From assembly GCA_963170055.1 (NCBI GenBank), contig CAUJGJ010000258.1, positions 3,726,901-3,790,900 on the forward strand: DNA of 64,000 nt, given 5' to 3'. The position numbers and the translations under genes are program-made. Positions 1 through 15,200 of this stretch are shown in pieces (position 1 is the stretch's first letter; each line of letters opens with the position of its first letter). The stretch is from Halisarca cf. caerulea. Lineage: Eukaryota > Porifera > Demospongiae > Chondrillida > Halisarcidae. Under the pieces are notes generated by a model. That model had not been told where the DNA came from, made no database searches, and saw only the letters and a program-made list of their open reading frames with translations.

Positions 1-999
1 CCAGGGGACACACATGACCTTTCTGAAGTGCTGTGGGCGTATTTGTGTAGTGTTGGATATGCTGGTGCTAATACTAATATTTGGCACTAGCACCACGCAC
101 ATTCCCAGTGGACACACATGACCTTTCTGAAGTGCTGTGGGCGTATTTGTGTAGTGTTGGATATGCTGGTGCTAATACCAATATTTGGCACTAGCACCAC
201 GCACATTCCCAGTGGACACACATGAAGTTTCTTAACTACTGTGGGCGTATTTGTGTAGTGTTGGATATGCTGGTGCTAATACCAATATTTGGCACTAGCA
301 CCACGCACATTCCCAGTGGACACACATGACCTTTCTTAATTGCTGTGGGCGTATTTGTGTACTGTTGGATATGATGGTGCTAATACCAATATTTGGCACT
401 AGCACCACGCACATTCCCAGGGGACACACATGACCTTTATGAAGTGCTGTGGGCGTATTTGTGTAGTGTTGGATATGCTGGTGCTAATACCAATATTTGG
501 CACTAGCACCACGCACATTCCCAGTGGACACACATGACCTTTCTGAAGTGCTGTGGGCGTATTTGTGTAGTGTTGGATATGCTGGTGCTAATACCAATAT
601 TTGGCACTAGCACCACGCACATTCCCAGTGGACACATGAAGTTTCTTAACTACTGTGGGCGTATTTGTGTAGTGTTGGATATGCTGGTGCTAATACCAAT
701 ATTTGGCTCTAGCACCACGCACATTCCCAGTGGACACACATGACCTTTCTTAATTGCTGTGGGCGTATTTGTGTACTGTTGGATATGGTGGTGCTAATAC
801 CAATATTTAGCACTAGCACCACGCACATTCCCAGGGGACACACATGACCTTTATGAAGTGCTGTGGGCGTATTTGTGTAGTGTTGGATATGCTGGTGCTA
901 ATACCAATATTTGGCACTAGCACCACGCACATTCCCAGTGGACACACATGACCTTTCTGAAGTGCTGTGGGCGTATTTTTGTAGTGTTGGATATGGTGG

Positions 1000-3900
1000 T
1001 GCTAATACCAATATTTGGCACTAGCACCACGCTCATTCGCAGTGGAAACACATGAAGTTTCTTAACTACTGTGGGCGTATTTGTGTAATGTTGGATATGC
1101 TGGTGCTAATAATAATATTTGGCACTAGCACCACGCACATTACCAGGGGACACACATGACCTTTATGAAGTGCTGTGGGCGTATTTGTGTAGTGTTGGAT
1201 ATGCTGGTGCTAATACTAATATTTGGCACTAGCACCACGCACATTCCCAGTGGACACACATGACCTTTCTGAAGTGCTGTGGGCGTATTTGTGTAGTGTG
1301 GGATATGCTGGTGCAAATACCAATATTTGGCACTAGCACCACGCACATTCCCAGTGGACACACATGAAGTTTCTTAACTACTGTGGGCGTATTTGTGTAG
1401 TGTTGGATATGCTGGTGCTAATACCAATATTTGGCACTAGAACAACGCACATTCCCAGTGGACACACATGACCTTTCTTAATTGCTGTGGGCGTATTTGT
1501 GTACTGTTGGATATGATGGTGCTAATACTAATATTTGGCACTAGCACCACGCACATTCCCAGTGGACACACATGACCTTTCTGAAGTGTTGTGGGCGTAT
1601 TTGTGTAGTGTTGGATATGCTGGTGCTAATACCAATATTTGGCACTAGCACCACGCACATTCGCAGTGGAAACACATGAAGTTTCTTAACTACTGTGGGC
1701 GTATTTGTGTAATGTTGGATATGCTGGTGCTAATACTAATATTTGGCACTAGCACCACGCACATTCCCAGGGGACACACATGACCTTTATGAAGTGCTGT
1801 GGGCGTATTTGTGTAGTGTTGGATATGCTGGTGCTAATACTAATATTTGGCACTATCACCACGCACATTCCCAGTGGACACACATGACCTTTCTGAAGTG
1901 CTGTGGGCGTATTTGTGTAGTGTTGGATATGCTGGTGCTAATACCAATATTTGGCACTAGCACCACGCACATTCCCAGTGGACACACATGAAGTTTCTTA
2001 ACTACTGTGGGCGTATTTGTGTAGTGTTGGATATGCTGGTGCTAATACCAATATTTGGCACTAGCACCACGCACATTCCCAGTGGACACACATGACCTTT
2101 CTTAATTGCTGTGGGCGTATTTGTGTACTGTTGGATATGATGGTGCTAATACCAATATTTGGCACTAGCACCACGCACATTCCCAGTGGACACACATGAC
2201 CTTTATGAAGTGCTGTGGGCGTATTTGTGTAGTGTTGGATATGCTGGTGCTAATACCAATATTTGGCACTAGCACCACGCACATTCCCAGTGGACACACA
2301 TGACCTTTCTGAAGTGCTGTGGGCGTATTTTTGTAGTGTTGGATATGCTGGTGCTAATACCAATATTTGGCACTAGCACCACGCTCATTCGCAGTGGAAA
2401 CACATGAAGTTTCTTAACTACTGTGGGCGTATTTGTGTAATGTTGGATATGCTGGTGCTAATAATAATATTTGGCACTAGCACCACGCACATTACCAGGG
2501 GACACACATGACCTTTATGAAGTGCTGTGGGCGTATTTGTGTAGTGTTGGATATGCTGGTGCTAATACTAATATTTGGCACTAGCACCACGCACATTCCC
2601 AGTGGACACACATGACCTTTCTGAAGTGCTGTGGGCGTATTTGTGTAGTGTGGGATATGCTGGTGCTAATACCAATATTTGGCACTAGCACCACGCACAT
2701 TCCCAGTGGACACACATGAAGTTTCTTAACTACTGTGGGCGTATTTGTGTAGTGTTGGATATGCTGGTGCTAATACCAATATTTGGCACTAGAACAACGC
2801 ACATTCCCAGTGGACACACATGACCTTTCTTAATTGCTGTGGGCGTATTTGTGTACTGTTGGATATGATGGTGCTAATACTAATATTTGGCACTAGCACC
2901 ACGCACATTCCCAGTGGACACACATGACCTTTCTGAAGTGTTGTGGGCGTATTTGTGTAGTGTTGGATATGCTGGTGCTAATACCAATATTTGGCACTAG
3001 CACCACGCACATTCGCAGTGGAAACACATGAAGTTTCTTAACTACTGTGGGCGTATTTGTGTAATGTTGGATATGCTGGTGCTAATACTAATATTTGGCA
3101 CTAGCACCACGCACATTCCCAGGGGACACACATGACCTTTATGAAGTGCTGTGGGCGTATTTGTGTAGTGTTGGATATGCTGGTGCTAATACTAATATTT
3201 GGCACTATCACCACGCACATTCCCAGTGGACACACATGACCTTTCTGAAGTGCTGTGGGCGTATTTGTGTAGTGTTGGATATGCTGGTGCTAATACCAAT
3301 ATTTGGCACTAGCACCACGCACATTCCCAGTGGACACACATGAAGTTTCTTAACTACTGTGGGCGTATTTGTGTAGTGTTGGATATGCTGGTGCTAATAC
3401 CAATATTTGGCACTAGCACCACGCACATTCCCAGTGGACACACATGACCTTTATGAAGTGCTGTGGGCGTATTTGTGTAGTGTTGGATATGCTGGTGCTA
3501 ATACCAATATTTGGCACTAGCACCACGCACATTCCCAGTGGACACACATGACCTTTCTGAAGTGCTGTGGGCGTATTTTTGTATGGTTGGATATGCTGGT
3601 GCTAATACCAATATTTGGCACTAGCACCACGCTCATTCGCAGTGGAAACACATGAAGTTTCTTAACTACTGTGGGCGTATTTGTGTAATGTTGGATATGC
3701 TGGTGCTAATAATAATATTTGGCACTAGCACCACGCACATTACCAGGGGACACACATGACCTTTATGAAGTGCTGTGGGCGTATTTGTGTAGTGTTGGAT
3801 ATGCTGGTGCTAATACTAATATTTGGCACTAGCACCACGCACATTCCCAGTGGACACACATGACCTTTCTGAAGTGCTGTGGGCGTATTTGTGTAGTGTG

Positions 3901-4900
3901 GGATATGCTGGTGCTAATACCAATATTTGGCACTAGCACCACGCACATTCCCAGTGGACACACATGAAGTTTCTTAACTACTGTGGGCGTATTTGTGTAG
4001 TGTTGGATATGCTGGTGCTAATACCAATATTTGGCACTAGAACAACGCACATTCCCAGTGGACACACATGACCTTTCTTAATTGCTGTGGGCGTATTTGT
4101 GTACTGTTGGATATGATGGTGCTAATACTAATATTTGGCACTAGCACCACGCACATTCCCAGTGGACACACATGACCTTTCTGAAGTGTTGTGGGCGTAT
4201 TTGTGTAGTGTTGGATATGCTGGTGCTAATACCAATATTTGGCACTAGCACCACGCACATTCGCAGTGGAAACACATGAAGTTTCTTAACTACTGTGGGC
4301 GTATTTGTGTAATGTTGGATATGCTGGTGCTAATACTAATATTTGGCACTAGCACCACGCACATTCCCAGGGGACACACATGACCTTTATGAAGTGCTGT
4401 GGGCGTATTTGTGTAGTGTTGGATATGCTGGTGCTAATACTAATATTTGGCACTATCACCACGCACATTCCCAGTGGACACACATGACCTTTCTGAAGTG
4501 CTGTGGGCGTATTTGTGTAGTGTTGGATATGCTGGTGCTAATACCAATATTTGGCACTAGCACCACGCACATTCCCAGTGGACACACATGAAGTTTCTTA
4601 ACTACTGTGGGCGTATTTGTGTAGTGTTGGATATGCTGGTGCTAATACCAATATTTGGCACTAGCACCACGCACATTCCCAGTGGACACACATGACCTTT
4701 CTTAATTGCTGTGGGCGTATTTGTGTACTGTTGGATATGATGGTGCTAATACCAATATTTGGCACTAGCACCACGCACATTCCCAGTGGACACACATGAC
4801 CTTTATGATGTGCTGTGGGCGTATTTGTGTAGTGTTGGATATGCTGGTGCTAATACCAATATTTGGCACTAGCACCACGCACATTCCCAGTGGACACACA
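1000..4900. repeat. Higher-order repeat, 1,248-1,352 bp period (12-13 monomers)
   Basis: Rare variants recur at multiples of 104. The marker GCTCATTCGCAGTGGAAAC lies at about 1,031, 2,383 and 3,631 (spacings 1,352 and 1,248), and the marker GGCACTATCACCACG follows with the same spacings. Copies therefore arose by duplication of 12- or 13-monomer blocks, and one monomer differs between the first and later copies. Confidence 0.85.
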
Positions 4901-7900
4901 TGACCTTTCTGAAGTGCTGTGGGCGTATTTGTGTAGAGTTGGATATGCTGGTGCTAATACCAATATTTGGCACTAGCACCACGCACATTCCCAGGGGACA
5001 CACATGACCTTTATGAAGTGCTGTGGGCGTATTTGTGTAGTGTTGGATATGCTGGTTCTAATACTAATATTTGGCACTATCACCACGCACATTCCCAGTG
5101 GACACACATGACCTTTCTGAAGTGCTGTGGGCGTATTTGTGTAGTGTTGGATATGCTGGTGCTAATACCAATATTTGGCACTAGCACCACGCACATTCCC
5201 AGTGGACACACATGAAGTTTCTTAACTACTGTGGGCGTATTTGTGTAGTGTTGGATATGCTGGTGCTAATACCAATATTTGGCACTAGCACCACGCACAT
5301 TCCCAGTGGACACACATGACCTTTCTTAATTGCTGTGGGCGTATTTGCGTACTGTTGGATATGATGGTGCTAATACCAATATTTGGCACTAGCACCACGC
5401 ACATTCCCAGTGGACACACATGACCTTTATGAAGTGCTGTGGGCGTATTTGTGTAGTGTTGGATATGCTGGTGCTAATACCAATATTTGGCACTAGCACC
5501 ACGCACATTCCCAGTGGACACACATGACCTTTCTGAAGTGCTGTGGGCGTATTTGTGTAGAGTTGGATATGCTGGTGCTAATACCAATATTTGGCACTAG
5601 CACCACGCACATTCCCAGTGGACACACATGAAGTTTCTTAACTACTGTGGGCGTATTTGTGTAGTGTTGGATATGCTGGTGCTAATACCAATATTTGGCA
5701 CTAGCACCACGCACATTCCCAGTGGACACACATGACCTTTCTTAATTGCTGTGGGCGTATTTGTGTACTGTTGGATATGGTGGTGCTAATACCAATATTT
5801 AGCACTAGCACCACGCACATTCCCAGGGGACACACATAACCTTTATGAAGTGCTGTGGGCGTATTTGTGTAGTGTTGGATATGCTGGTGCTAATACCAAT
5901 ATTTGGCACTAGCACCATGCACATTCCCAATGGACACACATGACCTTTCTGAAGTGCTGTGGGCGTATTTGTGTAGTGTTGGATATGCTGGTGCTAATAC
6001 CAATATTTGGCACTAGCACCACGCACATTCGCAGTGGAAAGACATGAAGTTTCTTAACTACTGTGGGCGTATTTGTGTAATGTTGGATATGCTGGTGCTA
6101 ATACTAATATTTGGCACTAGCACCACGCACATTCCCAGGGGACACACATGACCTTTATGAAGTGCTGTGGGCGTATTTGTGTAGTGTTGGATATGCTGGT
6201 GCTAATACTAATATTTGGCACTAGCACCACGCACATTCCCAGTGGACACACATGACCTTTCTGAAGTGCTGTGGGCGTATTTGTGTAGTGTTGGATATGC
6301 TGGTGCTAATACCAATATTTGGCACTAGCACCACGCACATTCCCAGTGGACACACATGACCTTTATGAAGTGCTGTGGGCGTATTTGTGTAGTGTTGGAT
6401 ATGCTGGTGCTAATACCAATATTTGGCACTAGCACCACGCACATTCCCAGTGGACACACATGACCTTTCTGAAGTGCTGTGGGCGTATTTGTGTAGTGTT
6501 GGATATGCTGGTGCTAATACCAATATTTGGCACTAGCACCACGCACATTCCCAGTGGACACACATGAAGTTTCTTAACTACTGTGGGCGTATTTCTGTAG
6601 TGTTGGATATGCTGGTGCTAATACCAATATTTGGCACTAGCACCACGCACATTCCCAGTGGACACACATGACCTTTCTTAATTGCTGTGGGCGTATTTGT
6701 GTAGTGTTGGATATGCTGGTGCTAATACCAATATTTGGCACTAGCACCACGCACATTCCCAGTGGACACACATGAAGTTTCTTAACTACTGTGGGCGTAT
6801 TTGTGTAGTGTTGGATATGCTGGTGCTAATACCAATATTTGGCACTAGCACCACGCACATTCCCAGTGGACACACAAGACCTTTCTTAATTGCTGTGGGC
6901 GTATTTGCGTACTGTTGGATATGATGGTGCTAATACCAATATTTGGCACTAGCACCACGCACATTCCCAGTGGACACACATGACCTTTATGAAGTGCTGT
7001 GGGCGTATTTGTGTAGTGTTGGATATGCTGGTGCTAATACCAATATTTGGCACTAGCACCACGCACATTCCCAGTGGACACACATGACCTTTCTGAAGTG
7101 CTGTGGGCGTATTTGTGTAGAGTTGGATATGCTGGTGCTAATACCAATATTTGGCACTAGCACCACGCACATTCCCAGTGGACACACATGAAGTTTCTTA
7201 ACTACTGTGGGCGTATTTGTGTAGTGTTGGATATGCTGGTGCTAATACCAATATTTGGCACTAGCACCACGCACATTCCCAGTGGACACACATGACCTTT
7301 CTTAATTGCTGTGGGCGTATTTGTGTACTGTTGGATATGGTGGTGCTAATACCAATATTTGGCACTAGCACCACGCACATTCCCAGTGGACACACATGAC
7401 CTTTCTTAATTGCTGTGGGCGTATTTGTGTACTGTTGGATATGATGGTGCTAATACCAATATTTGGCACTAGCACCACGCACATTCCCAGTGGACACACA
7501 TGACCTTTATGAAGTGCTGTGGGCGTATTTGTGTAGTGTTGGATATGCTGGTGCTAATACCAATATTTGGCACTAGCACCACGCACATTCCCAGTGGACA
7601 CACATGACCTTTCTGAAGTGCTGTGGGCGTATTTTTGTATGGTTGGATATGCTGGTGCTAATACCAATATTTGGCACTAGCACCACGCTCATTCGCAGTG
7701 GAAACACATGAAGTTTCTTAACTACTGTGGGCGTATTTGTGTAATGTTGGATATGCTGGTGCTAATAATAATATTTGGCACTAGCACCACGCACATTACC
7801 AGGGGACACACATGACCTTTATGAAGTGCTGTGGGCGTATTTGTGTAGTGTTGGATATGCTGGTGCTAATACTAATATTTGGCACTAGCACCACGCACAT

Positions 7901-10900
7901 TCCCAGTGGACACACATGACCTTTCTGAAGTGCTGTGGGCGTATTTGTGTAGTGTGGGATATGCTGGTGCTAATACCAATATTTGGCACTAGCACCACGC
8001 ACATTCCCAGTGGACACACATGAAGTTTCTTAACTACTGTGGGCGTATTTGTGTAGTGTTGGATATGCTGGTGCTAATACCAATATTTGGCACTAGAACA
8101 ACGCACATTCCCAGTGGACACACATGACCTTTCTTAATTGCTGTGGGCGTATTTGTGTACTGTTGGATATGATGGTGCTAATACTAATATTTGGCACTAG
8201 CACCACGCACATTCCCAGTGGACACACATGACCTTTCTGAAGTGTTGTGGGCGTATTTGTGTAGTGTTGGATATGCTGGTGCTAATACCAATATTTGGCA
8301 CTAGCACCACGCACATTCGCAGTGGAAACACATGAAGTTTCTTAACTACTGTGGGCGTATTTGTGTAATGTTGGATATGCTGGTGCTAATACTAATATTT
8401 GGCACTAGCACCACGCACATTCCCAGGGGACACACATGACCTTTATGAAGTGCTGTGGGCGTATTTGTGTAGTGTTGGATATGCTGGTGCTAATACTAAT
8501 ATTTGGCACTATCACCACGCACATTCCCAGTGGACACACATGACCTTTCTGAAGTGCTGTGGGCGTATTTGTGTAGTGTTGGATATGCTGGTGCTAATAC
8601 CAATATTTGGCACTAGCACCACGCACATTCCCAGTGGACACACATGAAGTTTCTTAACTACTGTGGGCGTATTTGTGTAGTGTTGGATATGCTGGTGCTA
8701 ATACCAATATTTGGCACTAGCACCACGCACATTCCCAGTGGACACACATGACCTTTCTTAATTGCTGTGGGCGTATTTGTGTACTGTTGGATATGATGGT
8801 GCTAATACCAATATTTGGCACTAGCACCACGCACATTCCCAGTGGACACACATGACCTTTATGATGTGCTGTGGGCGTATTTGTGTAGTGTTGGATATGC
8901 TGGTGCTAATACCAATATTTGGCACTAGCACCACGCACATTCCCAGTGGACACACATGACCTTTCTGAAGTGCTGTGGGCGTATTTGTGTAGAGTTGGAT
9001 ATGCTGGTGCTAATACCAATATTTGGCACTAGCACCACGCACATTCCCAGGGGACACACATGACCTTTATGAAGTGCTGTGGGCGTATTTGTGTAGTGTT
9101 GGATATGCTGGTTCTAATACTAATATTTGGCACTATCACCACGCACATTCCCAGTGGACACACATGACCTTTCTGAAGTGCTGTGGGCGTATTTGTGTAG
9201 TGTTGGATATGCTGGTGCTAATACCAATATTTGGCACTAGCACCACGCACATTCCCAGTGGACACACATGAAGTTTCTTAACTACTGTGGGCGTATTTGT
9301 GTAGTGTTGGATATGCTGGTGCTAATACCAATATTTGGCACTAGCACCACGCACATTCCCAGTGGACACACATGACCTTTCTTAATTGCTGTGGGCGTAT
9401 TTGCGTACTGTTGGATATGATGGTGCTAATACCAATATTTGGCACTAGCACCACGCACATTCCCAGTGGACACACATGACCTTTATGAAGTGCTGTGGGC
9501 GTATTTGTGTAGTGTTGGATATGCTGGTGCTAATACCAATATTTGGCACTAGCACCACGCACATTCCCAGTGGACACACATGACCTTTCTGAAGTGCTGT
9601 GGGCGTATTTGTGTAGAGTTGGATATGCTGGTGCTAATACCAATATTTGGCACTAGCACCACGCACATTCCCAGTGGACACACATGAAGTTTCTTAACTA
9701 CTGTGGGCGTATTTGTGTAGTGTTGGATATGCTGGTGCTAATACCAATATTTGGCACTAGCACCACGCACATTCCCAGTGGACACACATGACCTTTCTTA
9801 ATTGCTGTGGGCGTATTTGTGTACTGTTGGATATGGTGGTGCTAATACCAATATTTAGCACTAGCACCACGCACATTCCCAGGGGACACACATAACCTTT
9901 ATGAAGTGCTGTGGGCGTATTTGTGTAGTGTTGGATATGCTGGTGCTAATACCAATATTTGGCACTAGCACCATGCACATTCCCAATGGACACACATGAC
10001 CTTTCTGAAGTGCTGTGGGCGTATTTGTGTAGTGTTGGATATGCTGGTGCTAATACCAATATTTGGCACTAGCACCACGCACATTCGCAGTGGAAAGACA
10101 TGAAGTTTCTTAACTACTGTGGGCGTATTTGTGTAATGTTGGATATGCTGGTGCTAATACTAATATTTGGCACTAGCACCACGCACATTCCCAGGGGACA
10201 CACATGACCTTTATGAAGTGCTGTGGGCGTATTTGTGTAGTGTTGGATATGCTGGTGCTAATACTAATATTTGGCACTAGCACCACGCACATTCCCAGTG
10301 GACACACATGACCTTTCTGAAGTGCTGTGGGCGTATTTGTGTAGTGTTGGATATGCTGGTGCTAATACCAATATTTGGCACTAGCACCACGCACATTCCC
10401 AGTGGACACACATGACCTTTATGAAGTGCTGTGGGCGTATTTGTGTAGTGTTGGATATGCTGGTGCTAATACCAATATTTGGCACTAGCACCACGCACAT
10501 TCCCAGTGGACACACATGACCTTTCTGAAGTGCTGTGGGCGTATTTGTGTAGTGTTGGATATGCTGGTGCTAATACCAATATTTGGCACTAGCACCACGC
10601 ACATTCCCAGTGGACACACATGAAGTTTCTTAACTACTGTGGGCGTATTTCTGTAGTGTTGGATATGCTGGTGCTAATACCAATATTTGGCACTAGCACC
10701 ACGCACATTCCCAGTGGACACACATGACCTTTCTTAATTGCTGTGGGCGTATTTGTGTAGTGTTGGATATGCTGGTGCTAATACCAATATTTGGCACTAG
10801 CACCACGCACATTCCCAGTGGACACACATGAAGTTTCTTAACTACTGTGGGCGTATTTGTGTAGTGTTGGATATGCTGGTGCTAATACCAATATTTGGCA

Positions 10901-11406
10901 CTAGCACCACGCACATTCCCAGTGGACACACAAGACCTTTCTTAATTGCTGTGGGCGTATTTGCGTACTGTTGGATATGATGGTGCTATTACCAATATTT
11001 GGCACTAGCACCACGCACATTCCCAGTGGACACACATGACCTTTATGAAGTGCTGTGGGCGTATTTGTGTAGTGTTGGATATGCTGGTGCTAATACCAAT
11101 ATTTGGCACTAGCACCACGCACATTCCCAGTGGACACACATGACCTTTCTGAAGTGCTGTGGGCGTATTTGTGTAGAGTTGGATATGCTGGTGCTAATAC
11201 CAATATTTGGCACTAGCACCACGCACATTCCCAGTGGACACACATGAAGTTTCTTAACTACTGTGGGCGTATTTGTGTAGTGTTGGATATGCTGGTGCTA
11301 ATACCAATATTTGGCACTAGCACCACGCACATTCCCAGTGGACACACATGACCTTTCTTAATTGCTGTGGGCGTATTTGTGTACTGTTGGATATGGTGGT
11401 GCTAAT
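3440..11406. repeat. 4,056-bp-spaced duplicated block (39 monomers), two copies
   Basis: About 3,440-7,350 and 7,496-11,406 are near-identical at a spacing of 4,056 bp (39 x 104). Shared private variants include GTATGGTTGG (3,581 and 7,637), CACATAACC (5,833 and 9,889) and CACAAGACC (6,873 and 10,929). Only single-base differences are visible, for example GCTATTACC near 10,988 against GCTAATACC in copy one. Part of copy two (from about 9,850) is repeated again 1,560 bp downstream, up to about 12,300. Confidence 0.85.
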
Positions 11407-12299
11407 AAAAATATTTAGCACTAGCACCACGCACATTCCCAGGGGACACACATAACCTTTATGAAGTGCTGTGGGCGTATTTGTGTAGTGTTGGATATGC
11501 TGGTGCTAATACCAATATTTGGCACTAGCACCATGCACATTCCCAATGGACACACATGACCTTTCTGAAGTGCTGTGGGCGTATTTGTGTAGTGTTGGAT
11601 ATGCTGGTGCTAATACCAATATTTGGCACTAGCACCACGCACATTCGCAGTGGAAAGACATGAAGTTTCTTAACTACTGTGGGCGTATTTGTGTAATGTT
11701 GGATATGCTGGTGCTAATACTAATATTTGGCACTAGCACCACGCACATTCCCAGGGGACACACATGACCTTTATGAAGTGCTGTGGGCGTATTTGTGTAG
11801 TGTTGGATATGCTGGTGCTAATACTAATATTTGGCACTAGCACCACGCACATTCCCAGTGGACACACATGACCTTTCTGAAGTGCTGTGGGCGTATTTGT
11901 GTAGTGTTGGATATGCTGGTGCTAATACCAATATTTGGCACTAGCACCACGCACATTCCCAGTGGACACACATGACCTTTATGAAGTGCTGTGGGCGTAT
12001 TTGTGTAGTGTTGGATATGCTGGTGCTAATACCAATATTTGGCACTAGCACCACGCACATTCCCAGTGGACACACATGACCTTTCTGAAGTGCTGTGGGC
12101 GTATTTGTGTAGTGTTGGATATGCTGGTGCTAATACCAATATTTGGCACTAGCACCACGCACATTCCCAGTGGACACACATGAAGTTTCTTAACTACTGT
12201 GGGCGTATTTCTGTAGTGTTGGATATGCTGGTGCTAATACCAATATTTGGCACTAGCACCACGCACATTCCCAGTGGACACACATGACCTTTCTTAATT

Positions 12300-15200
12300 G
12301 CTGTGGGCGTATTTGTGTAGTGTTGGATATGCTGGTGCTAATACCAATATTTAGCACTAGCACCACGCACATTCCCAGTGGACACACATAACCTTTATGA
12401 AGTGCTGTGGGCGTATTTGTGTAGTGTTGGATATGATGGTGCTAATACCAATATTTGGCACTAGCACCATGCACATTCCCAGAGGACACACATGACCTTT
12501 CTGAAGTGCTGTGGGCGTATTTGTGTAGTGTTGGATATGCTAGTGCTAATACCAATATTTGGCACTAGCACCACGCACATTCCCAGTGGACACACATGAC
12601 CTTTCTGAAGTGCTGTGGGCGTATTTGTGTAGTGTTGGATATGGTGGTGCTAATACCAATATTTGGCACTAGCACCACGCACATTCCCAGGGGAAACACA
12701 TGACCTTTCTGAAGTGCTGTGGGCGTATTTGTGTAGTGTTGGATATGCTGGTGCTAATACCAATATTTGGCACTAGCACCACGCACATTCCCAGGGGACA
12801 CACATGACCTTTCTGAAGTGCTGTGGGCGTATTTGTGTAGTGTTGGATATGCTGGTGCTAATACCAATATTTGGCACTAGCACCACGCACATTCCCAGGG
12901 GACACACATGACCTTTATGAAGTGCTGTGGGCGTATTTGTGTAGTGTTGGATATGCTGGTGCTAATACCAATATTTGGCACTAGCACCACGCACATTCCC
13001 AGTGGACACACATGAAGTTTCTTAACTGCTGTGGGCGTATTTGTGTAGTGTTGGATATGCTGGTGCTAATACCAATATTTGGCACTAGCACCACGCACAT
13101 TCCCAGGGGACACACATGACCTTTCTTAATTGCTGTGGGCGTATTTGTGTAGTGTTGGATATGCTGGTGCTAATACCAATATTTAGCACTAGCACCACGC
13201 ACATTCCCAGGGGACACACATAACCTTTATGAAGTGCTGTGGGCGTATTTGTGTAGTGTTGGATATGCTGGTGCTAATACCAATATTTGGCACTAGCACC
13301 ATGCACATTCCCAGTGGACACACATGACCTTTCTGAAGTGCTGTGGGCGTATTTGTGTAGTGTTGGATATGCTATTGCTAATACCAATATTTGGCACTAG
13401 CACCACGCACATTCCCAGTGGACACACATGACCTTTCTGAAGTGCTGTGGGCGTATTTGTGTAGTGTTGGATATGGTGGTGCTAATACCAATATTTGGCA
13501 CTAGCACCACGCACATTCCCAGGGGACACACATGACCTTTCTGAAGTGCTGTGGGCGTATTTGTGTAGTGTTGGATATGCTGGTGCTAATACCAATATTT
13601 GGCACTAGCACCACGCACATTCCCAGGGGACACACATGACCTTTCTGAAGTGCTGTGGGCGTATTTGTGTAGTGTTGGATATGCTGGTGCTAATACCAAT
13701 ATTTGGCACTAGCACCACGCACATTCCCAGGGGACACACATGACCTTTATGAAGTGCTGTGGGCGTATTTGTGTAGTGTTGGATATGCTGGTGCTAATAC
13801 CAATATTTGGCACTAGCACCACGCACATTCCCAGTGGACACACATGAAGTTTCTTAACTGCTGTGGGCGTATTTGTGTAGTGTTGGATATGCTGGTGCTA
13901 ATACCAATATTTGGAACTAGCACCACGCACATTCCCAGTGGACACACATGACCTTTCTTAATTGCTGTGGGCGTATTTGTGTACTGTTGGATATGGTGGT
14001 GCTAATACCAATATTTAGCACTAGCACCACGCACATTCCCAGGGTACACACATGACCTTTCTGAAGTGCTGTGGGCATATTTGTGTAGTGTTGGATATGC
14101 TGGTGCTAATACCAATATTTGGCACTAGCACCACGCACATTCCCAGTGGACACACATGAAGTTTCTTAACTACTGTGGGCGTATTTGTGTAGTGTTGGAT
14201 ATGCTGGTGCTAATACCAATATTTGGCACTAGCACCACGCACATTCCCAGTGGACACACATGACCTTTCTTAATTGCTGTGGGCGTATTTGTGTACTGTT
14301 GGATATGGTGGTGCTAATACCAATATATAGCACTAGCACCACGCACATTCCCAGGGGACACACATAACCTTTATGAAGTGCTGTGGGCGTATTTGTGTAG
14401 TGTTGGATATGCTGGTGCTAATACCAATATTTGGCACTAGCACCACGCACATTCCCAGTGGACACACATGACCTTTCTGAAGTGCTGTGGGCGTATTTGT
14501 GTAGTGTTGGATATGCTAGTGCTAATACCAATATTTGGCACTAGCACCACGCACATTCCCAGTGGACACACATGACCTTTCTTAATTGCTGTGGGCGTAT
14601 TTGTGTAGTGTTGGATATGGTGGTGCTAATACCAATATTTGGCACTAGCACCACGCACATTCCCAGTGGACACACATGACCTTTCTGAAGTGCTGTGGGC
14701 GTATTTGTGTAGTGTTGGATATGCTGGTGCTAATACCAATATTTGGCAATAGCACCACGCACATTCCCAGGGGACACACATGACCTTTCTGAAGTTCTGT
14801 GGGCGTATTTGTGTAGTGTTGGATATGCTGGTGCTAATACCAATATTTGGCACTAGCACCACGCACATTCCCAGTGGACACACATGAAGTTTCTTAACTG
14901 CTGTGGGCGTATTTGTGTAGTGTTGGATATGCTGGTGCTAATACCAATATTTGGAACTAGCACCACGCACATTCCCAGTGGACACACATGACCTTTCTTA
15001 ATTGCTGTGGGCGTATTTGTGTACTGTTGGATATGGTGGTGCTAATACCAATATTTAGCACTAGCACCACGCACATTCCCAGGGTACACACATGACCTTT
15101 CTGAAGTGCTGTGGGCATATTTGTGTAGTGTTGGATATGCTGGTGCTAATACCAATATTTGGCACTAGCACCACGCACATTCCCAGTGGACACACATGAA

